Below, piece after piece: positions 15,901 to 23,371 of a stretch of 35,840 nucleotides of DNA (the first letter of the stretch is position 1; each line of letters begins with the position of its first letter). The DNA comes from CALXCT01 sp964422185 (GTDB lineage: Bacteria; Bacillota; Clostridia; Oscillospirales; Oscillospiraceae). The stretch lies in assembly GCA_964422185.1 (NCBI GenBank), contig CAYRAG010000016.1, positions 1 to 35,840 on the forward strand, read 5' to 3'. A program made the position numbers and the translations under genes. Below the pieces are notes generated by a model that was given only the letters and a program-made list of their open reading frames with translations, did no database searches and had not been told where the DNA came from.

Positions 15901-16596
15901 TCACTGAGACTGCTGGTTTTTCAGATAATAGCCCACGCCCCACTTCGTGCGGATGATCTCCGGGTTGGCGGGATCCAGCTCCAGCTTCTCCCGCAGGCGC
16001 CGGACATGGACATCCACCGTGCGGTAGTCCCCGGCGTACTCGTAGCCCCACACGATATTGAGCAGGTTCTCCCGGCTGTACACCCGGCCGGGATTGCGCA
16101 TGAGCAGCTCCATGAGGTCGAACTCCTTCGCGGTGAGATCCACCGGCTCGCCCTGCCGCCAGGCGGAGCGCTCCACCGTGTCCAGCTCAATGTGCCCCTG
16201 CACCAGGCGGTGGGCGCCGGTCTTCTGCATGGCGGCCCCGGAGCGGCGCAGCAGCGCCCGCACCCGGGCTTTCAGCTCCAGGATGTTGAACGGCTTGGTG
16301 ATATAGTCGTCCGCGCCGTACTCAAAGCCCAGGATCTTGTCCGTGTCCTCGCTGCGGGCGGTGAGCATGATGATGGGCACATTGGAGAACTCCCGGATGC
16401 GCATGCACGCCTGCAGCCCGTCAATGCGGGGCATCATGAGATCCAGGATGATCAGGTCGAAGCCGCCGTCCCGGGCCAGCTCCACCGCCTCCTCGCCGTC
16501 ATATCCCACCTCCACCTGGTACCCCTCGTTCTCCAGGTTGAACTTGATCCCCTTGACCAGCACTTTCTCGTCGTCTACCACTAAGATCTTCGGCAT
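15901..16596 (-). CDS. OmpR/PhoB-type response regulator
   Basis: A 231-residue two-domain regulator. The receiver domain has acidic pair DDE (8-10), phosphoacceptor Asp52 in LDLMMPRIDG, Thr79 and Lys101 (YITKPF). The C-terminal winged-helix domain includes LTAKEFDLMELLMRNPGRVYSRENLLNIVWGYEY and RTVDVHVRRLREKLE. The ATG at 16596 is preceded by GGAGGAGCGGGGC-type purine-rich sequence; the longer in-frame extension upstream is not conserved-looking. It is divergent from the carboxypeptidase gene with a short shared intergenic region, so it may autoregulate and control that gene. Confidence 0.95.
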   Translation of the reverse strand: MPKILVVDDEKVLVKGIKFNLENEGYQVEVGYDGEEAVELARDGGFDLIILDLMMPRIDGLQACMRIREFSNVPIIMLTARSEDTDKILGFEYGADDYITKPFNILELKARVRALLRRSGAAMQKTGAHRLVQGHIELDTVERSAWRQGEPVDLTAKEFDLMELLMRNPGRVYSRENLLNIVWGYEYAGDYRTVDVHVRRLREKLELDPANPEIIRTKWGVGYYLKNQQSQ

Positions 16597-16663
16597 GCCC
16601 CGCTCCTCCAGATTCCGTTCTCTCACACCCGGCGCCGTGCGCCGGGAAATTCGGCCCGGACAG

Positions 16664-16692
16664 TTGCATGTCCGGCGCCCCTCTGATATAAT
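16664..16692 (+). promoter_or_regulatory. Promoter of the D-Ala-D-Ala carboxypeptidase gene
   Basis: TTGCAT (16664-16669), a 17-base spacer and a perfect TATAAT (16687-16692), about 75 bases before the start codon and in the region shared with the divergent response regulator gene. Confidence 0.85.
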
Positions 16693-16766
16693 CTGAGCAC
16701 GCGGCGCTCCGGCGTGCGTCTCTTTTGTTCCGATCCCCATCATACCATAACCATGAGGATATTTCC

Positions 16767-18131
16767 ATGAAAAAAATTCGCATTCCCGCAATGCTTCTGA
16801 TTTTTGTCCTGGTGACCGGCCTGGCGGCAGTGCCCGCCGCCGCGCTGGACAACCCCGGCATCCAGGCGTCCCATGTCCTGCTGATGGACGCCGACCACGA
16901 CGAGGTCATGCTCAATGAGGGCGGGGACGAGAAAGCCTATCCCGCCAGCATCACGAAAGTCATGACCGCCCTGCTGGTGCTGGAGGCGGTGGACCGCGGC
17001 GAGCTGAGCCTGGATCAGGTGGTCACGGCCAGCGCCACCTTCTCGTCGGATCTGGATCCCGGCGGCACGACGCAGAACATCAAGACCGGGGAGCAGCTGA
17101 CCGTCTACCAGCTGCTCCAGTGCATGCTCATCGCCTCCGCCAACGAGGCGGCCAACATCCTGGCCGAGACGGTGGCGGGCAGCATCCCGGCGTTCGTGGA
17201 GCGGATGAACGAGCGGGCCGCGCAGCTGGGCTGCACCGGTTCCCACTTCGCCAACGCCCACGGGCTCCACGACCCGGAGCACTACACCACCTGCCGGGAC
17301 ATCTACCGCTACACCAAAGAGGCGATGAAGAACGACACTTTCCGGGAGATCGTCGCCACCGCGGACTGCTATGTGGACGCCACGAATATGTCCGACCAGC
17401 GCCACTTCTTCAACACCAACGCCCTGCTGTCCAACCTGCGCTACGCGGGGTATGTGTACAAGCCTGCCATCGGGGTGAAGACCGGCAGCACCGACGCCGC
17501 GGGTCTGTGCCTTGTGGCCGCGGCGGAGAAAGACGGCAAATATCTGATCTCCGTGGTGCTGGGCGCCGAGCGGGACGCCGGCGCCACCGGAAGCAAGGGG
17601 TACAACCAGTACTCCGAGTCCTCCCGGCTTCTGGAGTGGGGCTTTGACAACTTCTCCCGGCAGACGCTCATCGACCCCGTCCTCCCCCTGGCCGAGGTGG
17701 CGGTCACCCTGTCCCAGGAGGCGGAGAGCGTCACCGTGCACCCCGCCGGCACCCTGGAGGCCACCGTGCCCAACGATCTGGATCCGGAGAAGATTGAAAA
17801 GCGGATCACGCTCAACTCGAAAACCGTGGAGGCGCCCGTGGAGGAGGGCCAGGTGCTGGGCACCGTCACCCTGGTCTATGAGGGCCAGGAGTACGGCAGC
17901 CTGGATCTGGTGGCCACGAACAGCGTGTCCCAGTCCGCCCTGCTCTACCGGCTGGACCGTCTGGAGACTTTCTTCTCCCACACCTGGGTCAAACTGCTGC
18001 TGGCGGTGGCGCTCATCCTGGTGGCCATTCTCGTGCTGCGCCTGACCCTGTTCCGCCGCAGCGGCCGCCGGTACACCGGCAGGCGGGGCGGCGGCGCCTA
18101 CCGCAACCGGTACACCGGCCGGCGGCGCTGA
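16767..18131 (+). CDS. D-alanyl-D-alanine carboxypeptidase (PBP5/DacF family)
   Basis: A 454-residue penicillin-binding protein that trims the terminal D-Ala from peptidoglycan stem peptides. Signal peptide about 1-26 (KKIR start, hydrophobic core, AAA cleavage region). The S11 peptidase motifs are complete: Ser61-Ile-Thr-Lys64 (SxxK), Ser124-Ala-Asn126 (SxN) and Lys238-Thr-Gly240. A beta-rich C-terminal domain follows (about 290-390), then a membrane helix (about 408-428) and a strongly basic Arg/Gly/Tyr tail (FRRSGRRYTGRRGGG...). The tail contains a repeated YTGRR unit and may interact with anionic lipids or wall polymers. ATG 16767 has ATGAGGA 7 bases upstream. MATE gene follows within 41 bases. 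Confidence 0.95.
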   Translation: MKKIRIPAMLLIFVLVTGLAAVPAAALDNPGIQASHVLLMDADHDEVMLNEGGDEKAYPASITKVMTALLVLEAVDRGELSLDQVVTASATFSSDLDPGGTTQNIKTGEQLTVYQLLQCMLIASANEAANILAETVAGSIPAFVERMNERAAQLGCTGSHFANAHGLHDPEHYTTCRDIYRYTKEAMKNDTFREIVATADCYVDATNMSDQRHFFNTNALLSNLRYAGYVYKPAIGVKTGSTDAAGLCLVAAAEKDGKYLISVVLGAERDAGATGSKGYNQYSESSRLLEWGFDNFSRQTLIDPVLPLAEVAVTLSQEAESVTVHPAGTLEATVPNDLDPEKIEKRITLNSKTVEAPVEEGQVLGTVTLVYEGQEYGSLDLVATNSVSQSALLYRLDRLETFFSHTWVKLLLAVALILVAILVLRLTLFRRSGRRYTGRRGGGAYRNRYTGRRR

Positions 18132-18171
18132 GACCGCACCCGGAGACGCGCAGCGCGGGGAGGTGACAGCC

Positions 18172-19509
18172 TTGCAGGAAAACGACAACATCCTCGGCAC
18201 CATGCCCATCCGGCGTCTTGTGCTGACCATGGCCTGGCCCATCATGCTCTCCATGCTGCTCCAGGCCATCTACAACCTGTGGGACAGCATCTGCGTGGCC
18301 CAGGTGAGCGACCAGGCGTTTCTGGCCCTGTCCCTGGCCTACCCCGTGCAGATTTTGATGATCGCCGTGTGCGTGGGCACCGGCGTGGGCGTCAACGCGG
18401 TGCTGGCCCGGTATCTGGGGGAGCGGAAGATGGAGCAGGCCAACTCCGTGGCCTGCCACGGCTTCTTCCTCTACTTCTGCAGCTGGCTGGTCTTCCTGCT
18501 GTTCGGGCTGCTGGGCGTGCGGCCGTTCTTCCGGGTCTCCATTGACGACCCCGTGGTTCAGGCGCTGGGCGTGCGCTATCTGACCATCGTCTGCTGCGGC
18601 TCTCTGGGCATGTGCATGCAGTTTATCTGCGAGCGGGTGCTCCAGTGCAACGGGAAGCCGATGGGCTTCATGATCGTCCAGGGCTCCGGCGCACTGATCA
18701 ACATGGTGCTGGATCCCGCGCTCATCTTCGGGCTGGACATGGGCGTCACCGGCGCCGCCGTGGCCACCGTCACCGGCCAGATCGGCGGGGCGCTCATCGG
18801 GTTTTTCCTTGTCTGGCGCCTGCGGGACACTTTCCCCATCCGGATGCGCCATTTCCGGCCGGATCGGAAGATCATCGCGCCCATCTACCGCATCGGCGCA
18901 CCCGCCATCGTCACCCAGTCCCTGGGCAGCTTCATGTCCCTGGGCCTCAACCAGCTGCTCATCCACTGGTCTGAGACCGCCGTGTGGGTCATCGGGGTGT
19001 ATTTCAAGGTGCAGTCCTTCGTGTTCATGCCGGTCTTCGGCCTGAACAACGGCATGGTGCCGGTCATCAGCTACAACTACGGCGCCCGGGATCGCCACCG
19101 GATCACCGGCGCCATCCGCTTCGGCCTGAAAGTGGGGCTGGTCATCCTCACCGCCGGCACGCTGCTGCTGTGGATCTTCCCGGAGCCGCTGCTGAAGTAC
19201 TGCTTCTCCGCCTCCCCGGAATCCCTGGAGATGGGCACTTTCGCCCTGCGCGCCATCGCGTGCTCTTTCCCCCTGGCGGCGGTGAGCATCATCTACTCCA
19301 GCGTCTTCCAGTCCCTGGGCTACAGCCGCTACTCCCTGTGGGTGGCCCTCCTGCGCCAGATCGTCCTGCTGCTCCCCCTGGCGGGGATCTTCCTGCTGGT
19401 TCGGCCGGAGGGCGTGTGGTTCTCTTTCCTGATCACCGAGGCGGCGGCCATGGGCGTCTCTCTGCTCCTGTACCGCCGGGTCTACCGGGACAAAATCGCG
19501 CAGATCTAG
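18172..19509 (+). CDS. MATE family efflux transporter
   Basis: A 445-residue integral membrane protein with about 12 hydrophobic helices and the two-fold repeat of MATE antiporters. Family-like features are MAWPIMLSMLLQAIYNLWDSICVAQVS near the N-terminus and GAPAIVTQSLGSFMSLGLNQLL at the start of the second half. It exports cationic drugs or metabolites using Na+ or H+; the substrate is unknown. The TTG at 18172 is preferred over GTG 18163 because GGGGAGG at 18157-18163 then sits 8 bases upstream. It ends in a terminator at 19530-19568 and is probably cotranscribed with the carboxypeptidase gene. Confidence 0.93.
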   Translation: MQENDNILGTMPIRRLVLTMAWPIMLSMLLQAIYNLWDSICVAQVSDQAFLALSLAYPVQILMIAVCVGTGVGVNAVLARYLGERKMEQANSVACHGFFLYFCSWLVFLLFGLLGVRPFFRVSIDDPVVQALGVRYLTIVCCGSLGMCMQFICERVLQCNGKPMGFMIVQGSGALINMVLDPALIFGLDMGVTGAAVATVTGQIGGALIGFFLVWRLRDTFPIRMRHFRPDRKIIAPIYRIGAPAIVTQSLGSFMSLGLNQLLIHWSETAVWVIGVYFKVQSFVFMPVFGLNNGMVPVISYNYGARDRHRITGAIRFGLKVGLVILTAGTLLLWIFPEPLLKYCFSASPESLEMGTFALRAIACSFPLAAVSIIYSSVFQSLGYSRYSLWVALLRQIVLLLPLAGIFLLVRPEGVWFSFLITEAAAMGVSLLLYRRVYRDKIAQI

Positions 19510-19529
19510 CGCTCTCTCAACACCGCAAA

Positions 19530-19568
19530 GCCTCACGGCGGCCGGATTTCCGGTGCTGTGAGGCTTTT
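19530..19568 (+). terminator. Terminator after the MATE gene
   Basis: GCCTCAC (19530-19536) pairs with GTGAGGC (19558-19564), followed by TTTT. It ends the rightward carboxypeptidase-MATE transcript. Confidence 0.8.
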
Positions 19569-19648
19569 CTGATCCGGGACGGATCCTCTTATATGGTGTA
19601 AACTTATGAAAGCTCGAGTTCCTCCCCGCCAGGGCGGGCAGGATCTCC

Positions 19649-19684
19649 AAAAGCGGCACCGGAACCGGGTTCCGGTGCCGCTTT
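19649..19684 (-). terminator. Terminator after cdd
   Basis: A perfect 16-bp stem (19650-19665 with 19669-19684) and a 3-base loop, followed on the - strand by a short T-run (CTTTTGG). It lies 25 bases past the cdd stop. Confidence 0.85.
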
Positions 19685-19708
19685 GTTCCGCTTGTCTCCC
19701 GGGTGCCG

Positions 19709-20110
19709 TCAGGGGTTCCGCTCCAGCGACTTCGGCCCGAACCCGCAGGGCATCAGGGCGTCCAGGGTCGTCTCCACAAAGGTGTGATCCTCCCGGGCCA
19801 CCAGCAGCCGCAGATCCGGGGCAAACTCATAGAGCATCTGGCGGCAGGCGCCGCAGGGCCAGCAGTAGTCCGCGGAGTTGCCCGCGATGGCCAGCCGGGT
19901 GAATGTCCGGTGTCCCTCACTCACCGCCTTGACAAGGGCGGTGCGCTCCGCGCAGAGGGAGGAGCCGTACGCGGCGTTCTCCACATTGCACCCGGTGTAG
20001 ACCGCGCCGTCCGCGCACTCCAGCGCGGCGCCCACGGGAAACCCGGAGTAGGGGCAGTACGCGTACGCCAGCATGGCAAACGCCCGCTCCACCAGTTCCT
20101 GATCCGTCAT
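19709..20110 (-). CDS. cdd: Cytidine deaminase
   Basis: A 133-residue zinc enzyme that deaminates cytidine and deoxycytidine to uridine forms in pyrimidine salvage. Motifs: PYSGFPVGAAL (20-30), NVENAAYGSSLCAERTA with Cys53 as zinc ligand and Glu55 as the proton shuttle, and PCGACRQML with Cys86 and Cys89 as the remaining zinc ligands. Length matches tetrameric bacterial enzymes. The ATG at 20110 is 22 bases after the antiporter stop, so the two probably share a transcript under the Mn riboswitch-like leader. Confidence 0.96.
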   Translation of the reverse strand: MTDQELVERAFAMLAYAYCPYSGFPVGAALECADGAVYTGCNVENAAYGSSLCAERTALVKAVSEGHRTFTRLAIAGNSADYCWPCGACRQMLYEFAPDLRLLVAREDHTFVETTLDALMPCGFGPKSLERNP

Positions 20111-20132
20111 ATCCCGTCCCCCCATCCGGCGG

Positions 20133-21113
20133 TCAGCCGGCGAGGGCGGCCCACTGCACGGTGGGCACCACCACGACGAGAACCACCAGGTACGCCGCGT
20201 AGCACGCCAGCAGCACCACGCCCTGCGCACGGTAGAACCTGCCGGCGATCATGGGCACCACCATGGCGATCAGCACCACGCCCAGGCAGACCGGCAGATC
20301 CAGAATCCAGCTCTGGGGGCTGACCGTCAGCGTGCCGCCGGACACCAGGGCGCAGACGGGCAGAATCAGGGTCAGGTCGATGATGTTCGCCCCGATGATG
20401 TTGCCCACGGACAGCAGGCCCTGCTTTTTCACAATGGCGGTGATGGCCGTCACCAGCTCCGGAAGAGAGGTTCCGATGGCCACCAGGGTCAGCGCCACCA
20501 CGCTCTCCGGCACCCCGAACAGAATCGCCAGTTCGCTGCCGTTGTCCACCAGCAGCTTGGCGCCCACCACGATGCCCGCGGTGCCCAGGACGAAGAACAA
20601 AATGCGTTTGGGCAGCTCTTTCTTCTCAAACGGCTCTTTGGCGTTCTGGCCGGCCGTTTTCCGGGCGGACATCACATTCTCCGCCAGGTACAGCGCGAAG
20701 ATCGCCAGCAGGATGATGCCGGCGGGCACGGTCATGCTCCGGAGGATGACCGTGATCCCCAGCAGCGCCACGCAGCTGGCGATGAGGATCAGCGCCTTGG
20801 GCGCAAACTCCCTGCGGACGATGGGCGCGGCCATGAACACCAGGGACATGCCCAGAATCAGGGCGGTATTGGCGGTGACCGAGCCCACGGCGTTGCCCAC
20901 GGCCAGATCCACACTCCCCTGGGCGGTGGCGATCACCGAGGTGATCAGCTCCGGCAGGGTCGTGGCCAGACTGACGATGGTGGAGCCCACGATGAACTTC
21001 GGGATGCCGGACACCTCCGCCATCCAGGCGGCGGAGTCCACAAACCAGTCTCCTCCCTTGATGATGCACAGCAGGCCAATCAGAAACAACACGATGGTGA
21101 CCACGATGCTCAT
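20133..21113 (-). CDS. Calcium/sodium (CaCA family) antiporter, YrbG-like
   Basis: A 326-residue membrane exchanger with about ten helices in two inverted halves. The duplicated alpha-repeat motifs are visible: GSTIVSLATTLPELITSVIATAQG (about 42-65) with VGNAVGSVTANTALILG, and ALTLVAIGTSLPELVTAITAIVKKQ (second half) with VGNIIGANIIDLTLIL. It exchanges Ca2+ or a related divalent cation for Na+ or H+ across the membrane. The leader carries a yybP-ykoY-like Mn2+ riboswitch, which suggests a role in Mn2+ export or divalent-metal balance. ATG 21113 has AGAAGGAGTGG upstream. A longer in-frame extension to 21293 runs through the riboswitch and is not coding. Confidence 0.93.
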   Translation of the reverse strand: MSIVVTIVLFLIGLLCIIKGGDWFVDSAAWMAEVSGIPKFIVGSTIVSLATTLPELITSVIATAQGSVDLAVGNAVGSVTANTALILGMSLVFMAAPIVRREFAPKALILIASCVALLGITVILRSMTVPAGIILLAIFALYLAENVMSARKTAGQNAKEPFEKKELPKRILFFVLGTAGIVVGAKLLVDNGSELAILFGVPESVVALTLVAIGTSLPELVTAITAIVKKQGLLSVGNIIGANIIDLTLILPVCALVSGGTLTVSPQSWILDLPVCLGVVLIAMVVPMIAGRFYRAQGVVLLACYAAYLVVLVVVVPTVQWAALAG

Positions 21114-21152
21114 CTTTCCAACCACTCCTTCTTTTGTCGCGCCCCGGGGCGC

Positions 21153-21198
21153 AAAAAAAGCGAGACCCCGGCACGCAGATTCTGTGCCAAAAGTCTCG
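21153..21198 (-). terminator. Riboswitch-linked intrinsic terminator before the antiporter
   Basis: On the - strand, CGAGAC (21193-21198) pairs with GTCTCG (21161-21166), with an inner GGCAC/GTGCC stem (21184-21188 with 21170-21174), followed by a run of seven T (21153-21159). It overlaps the 3' conserved GAGAC of the aptamer, so ligand binding could prevent its formation. Confidence 0.85.
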
Positions 21199-21277
21199 TT
21201 CCCAACCCAACCTGTGGGGGATACCGCCACGCCGAAGCGGAGATTGTTGACGGTATCCTGCACTACTCCCTTTTGTC
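21190..21277 (-). promoter_or_regulatory. yybP-ykoY (Mn2+) riboswitch aptamer candidate
   Basis: On the - strand the leader begins with AAAAGGGAGTAG (complement near 21263-21274), matching the conserved GGGAGUAG of the yybP-ykoY class. A CCGTCAACAATCTCCG stretch follows, resembling the conserved CGUCAACA-UACU loop, then a GC stem, and finally AACGAGACTTTT at the 3' side, matching the conserved GAGAC. A terminator follows at 21153-21198. This class binds Mn2+ and activates exporters and related cation transporters; the downstream gene is a CaCA antiporter, a known context. I rely on remembered consensus, not a covariance model. Confidence 0.78.
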
Positions 21278-21283
21278 CGCAAC

Positions 21284-21312
21284 AGTCTACCACCCCGGCA
21301 TGGGCAAGTCAA
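21284..21312 (-). promoter_or_regulatory. Promoter of the riboswitch-antiporter-cdd transcript
   Basis: On the - strand TTGACT (21307-21312) and TAGACT (21284-21289) with a 17-base spacer. The expected transcription start near 21277 immediately precedes the riboswitch. Confidence 0.78.
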
Positions 21313-21330
21313 CAGGAAATTTGGGGAAAT

Positions 21331-21948
21331 TCAGGGCGCGGGCGGGTTCTGCTCTTTCCGGCCCTTCCCGCGCAGATGCCGCTTCTCCTCTCCCCGGAGG
21401 ATACGGCCCAGCCCCCGGTAGTGGCGGGAGAACATCAGCGCGGTGAGGATCAGGGTCACCACGCCGGCCGGCACGCCGTACCTGCCGAACGCGAACGGGA
21501 GAAACGCCGCGGGGATCACCACGGCGCCCAGCGGCAGCCAGCCGGTGATCAGCACGACAGCCAGCCCGACGGCGCAGGACAGGGTGCCCCAGATGGGGGA
21601 GAACGCGATGATGGCCACGCAGGTGACCGTCACGCCCTTGCCCCCGCGGAACTTCCGCCAGAACGGGAAGTTGTGGCCCAGCACCGCCCCCAGGCCGGCG
21701 TAGAGTGCGCACATCTGATAGGGGTAGAAGAGGTAGGAGCCCACCACGGCGACCGCCGTTTTGGCGATATCACCCAGCAGGACGACGGCGCCCCATTTCG
21801 CCCCCATCTCCCCGGCGATATTGGCCATGCCGGGATTGCCGGTGCCCATGGCGCCGGCGCCTCTGCCCGTGCGCACATACGCCACGAGATCCGCCGTGAG
21901 AAAGCAGCCGCAGAAATAGCCCAGCAGCACACACAGCAACGGTTTCAC
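21331..21948 (-). CDS. plsY: Acyl-phosphate:glycerol-3-phosphate acyltransferase
   Basis: A 205-residue inner-membrane enzyme that transfers an acyl group from acyl-phosphate to glycerol 3-phosphate, the first acylation of phospholipid synthesis. PlsY motifs are visible: GTGNPGMANIAG (about 35-46), ALYAGLGAVLGHNFPFWRKFRGGKGVT (about 81-107), and a C-terminal FSRHYRGLGRILRGEE. About five hydrophobic segments are present. The GTG at 21948 has AAAAGGGGG 8 bases upstream. The N-terminal half is slightly unusual (Met-Ala after GNPG where many homologues have a different pair). A promoter lies at 22003-22031. Confidence 0.93.
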   Translation of the reverse strand: MKPLLCVLLGYFCGCFLTADLVAYVRTGRGAGAMGTGNPGMANIAGEMGAKWGAVVLLGDIAKTAVAVVGSYLFYPYQMCALYAGLGAVLGHNFPFWRKFRGGKGVTVTCVAIIAFSPIWGTLSCAVGLAVVLITGWLPLGAVVIPAAFLPFAFGRYGVPAGVVTLILTALMFSRHYRGLGRILRGEEKRHLRGKGRKEQNPPAP

Positions 21949-22002
21949 GGCAGCGGCCCCCTTTTCTTCTCTCCCCCGGCGCACCGGGGGAGGCTTGTAG
22001 AG

Positions 22003-22031
22003 AGTATAGCACACCTTCCCGGCGGGGACAA
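22003..22031 (-). promoter_or_regulatory. Promoter of plsY
   Basis: On the - strand TTGTCC (22026-22031) and TATACT (22003-22008), 17 bases apart, about 55 bases before the GTG start. Confidence 0.75.
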
Positions 22032-22082
22032 GATGCCGCCCCGATCCGCACAGCGCACTTCAGATTTCGGCGCGGCTGTCGG

Positions 22083-22111
22083 TTGCCTTTCCCTTTCACC
22101 CGTGATAAAAT
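22083..22111 (+). promoter_or_regulatory. Possible antisense promoter facing the 3' end of the 22180 gene
   Basis: TTGCCT (22083-22088), a 17-base spacer and TAAAAT (22106-22111) on the + strand. No rightward gene follows. A transcript would run through the hairpin at 22136-22166 and into the methyltransferase gene in antisense. It could be chance. Confidence 0.35.
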
Positions 22112-22130
22112 CCGGTTATGACAGGGCGCG

Positions 22131-22166
22131 AAAAAAGCAGGCACGGGCGGGAAACCCGTACCTGCT
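22131..22166 (-). terminator. Terminator of the 22180 methyltransferase gene
   Basis: AGCAGGTACGGG/CCCGTGCCTGCT arms (22136-22147 with 22155-22166; one wobble), followed on the - strand by TTTTTTCGC. Confidence 0.87.
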
Positions 22167-22179
22167 CCTGAGAGAAATC

Positions 22180-23187
22180 TTACTTGCCGTAGAATTCGTT
22201 GACCGCGTCAAAGAACGCGTTGATGTTGTCCCAGCTGGATGCGGGCGGGATGTCGCAGCCGGAGGAGATGACGAAATTGGGATACTTCTCGCAGCAGGCG
22301 CCCATGACCGCCAGGGTCTCCTCGCGCACCTTCTCCGGCGTGCCGGCGCGGAAAGTGCGGGACGGGCTGACATTCCCCATGACCAGGACATCCCTGGGCA
22401 TCTTCTCGCAGATGTCCGCCATATCCACCGCGTCGCCGAAGTGGTAGCCCAGCGCGCCGATGGCGGCGATCTCGTCGGTCATGAGAGGCGTGCCGTTGCC
22501 GCAGTTGTGGTAGAACACGCCGAAAGTCTCGCACTGCACGGCGTCCACAATCTGCTTCATGTAGGGCGTGGCGAACTCAGACACCATGGACGGGGAGAGA
22601 ATGCCCACGGCGGGCTCGGCGATCAGAACGCCGTCCGCGCCGGCCTCCTTGAACGCCTTGATGTAGTCGGTGATGAAAGAGGTGGCCTTCTCCAGCACGG
22701 TCTGCACCATCTCCGGCTCGTCGTAGCAGTTTATCATGATCTCGCTCATGCCCATCAGGCGGCCCGCCAGGGAGAACGGTCCGATGGCGCCGGCCAGCAG
22801 GGGCCGGTCGGAGATCAGCTTCTTGGCCTTTGCCACGCCGTCGATGTAGATGCCGGTGCGGCCGGTGCCGACCGCGGGGATCTGCAGCGCGTCCGCGTCC
22901 TCGGGCTCATTGACGATGGAGCCGACAACGGTGGGCACCTCGTCGTCCGTCACGCGGATCTGGGAGCCGAACGCCTCGGCCTCCACGGACAGATCCATCA
23001 TGGCCAGCGCGGCGCCGGTGTCGCAGGTGTCGGCGATGGTCTTCATGCCCTTGGCCTGGGTGTCGCTGTCGTTGATCAGCTCTTTCACGGTGATGCCCAT
23101 GAGCTGAATGGACGGGAAAGTCAGCACGGGAATGGCTTTCTTCTTCGGGGCGGCGATGACATCGTCTTTCCACTGGTAAATGTTCAT
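22180..23187 (-). CDS. UroD/MtaA-family corrinoid-dependent methyltransferase
   Basis: A 335-residue TIM-barrel protein of the uroporphyrinogen decarboxylase superfamily, of the MtaA/CmuA methyltransferase type. The zinc-site pattern of MtaA is present: His227-x-Cys229 in FYHNCGN and Cys311 in SSGCDIPP. The GAIGPFSLAGRLMG segment (134-146) and ADGVLIAEPAVGILSP (184-199) are typical of these barrels. It lacks the N-terminal Arg-rich decarboxylase signature of true HemE. MtaA enzymes move a methyl group between a corrinoid protein and a thiol or other acceptor, so the likely partner is the corrinoid protein at 24821. It is transcribed away from the PocR-AraC gene with a 184-base shared region and ends at its own terminator. 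Confidence 0.88.
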   Translation of the reverse strand: MNIYQWKDDVIAAPKKKAIPVLTFPSIQLMGITVKELINDSDTQAKGMKTIADTCDTGAALAMMDLSVEAEAFGSQIRVTDDEVPTVVGSIVNEPEDADALQIPAVGTGRTGIYIDGVAKAKKLISDRPLLAGAIGPFSLAGRLMGMSEIMINCYDEPEMVQTVLEKATSFITDYIKAFKEAGADGVLIAEPAVGILSPSMVSEFATPYMKQIVDAVQCETFGVFYHNCGNGTPLMTDEIAAIGALGYHFGDAVDMADICEKMPRDVLVMGNVSPSRTFRAGTPEKVREETLAVMGACCEKYPNFVISSGCDIPPASSWDNINAFFDAVNEFYGK

Positions 23188-23239
23188 TTTTTCCTGCTCC
23201 TCTTCCTGTTTTTTTGATTCCGCGGCCTCTTCCGCGGCG

Positions 23240-23345
23240 GTTCTAAAGAAAATCTTATCAGGATTCCCAGGGGAATGTATAGAAAAATCTTTTTAATTTT
23301 AAAATTTCCTTGCCCTGTTGGTAAACTCTCGAAACACCGGAATTT
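23240..23345. promoter_or_regulatory. AT-rich divergent control region between methyltransferase and PocR-AraC genes
   Basis: A markedly AT-rich stretch in an otherwise GC-rich locus. On the - strand TATACA at 23276-23281 is a fair -10 for the 22180 gene, but no good -35 box lies 16-18 bases upstream, which is typical of activator-dependent promoters. Alternating A and T tracts at about 23282-23309 could be an operator or bendable DNA for the AraC-type regulator. No repeat pair is clear enough to name the site. Confidence 0.45.
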
Positions 23346-23371
23346 CCCCGGCGCGGAAAGGAGGTTCCCCC

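Noticed and set aside
20251..23217. 988-codon + strand frame opposite the antiporter, plsY and methyltransferase genes
   Set aside because: Crosses three genes, a riboswitch and two terminators on the other strand; no domain is recognisable.
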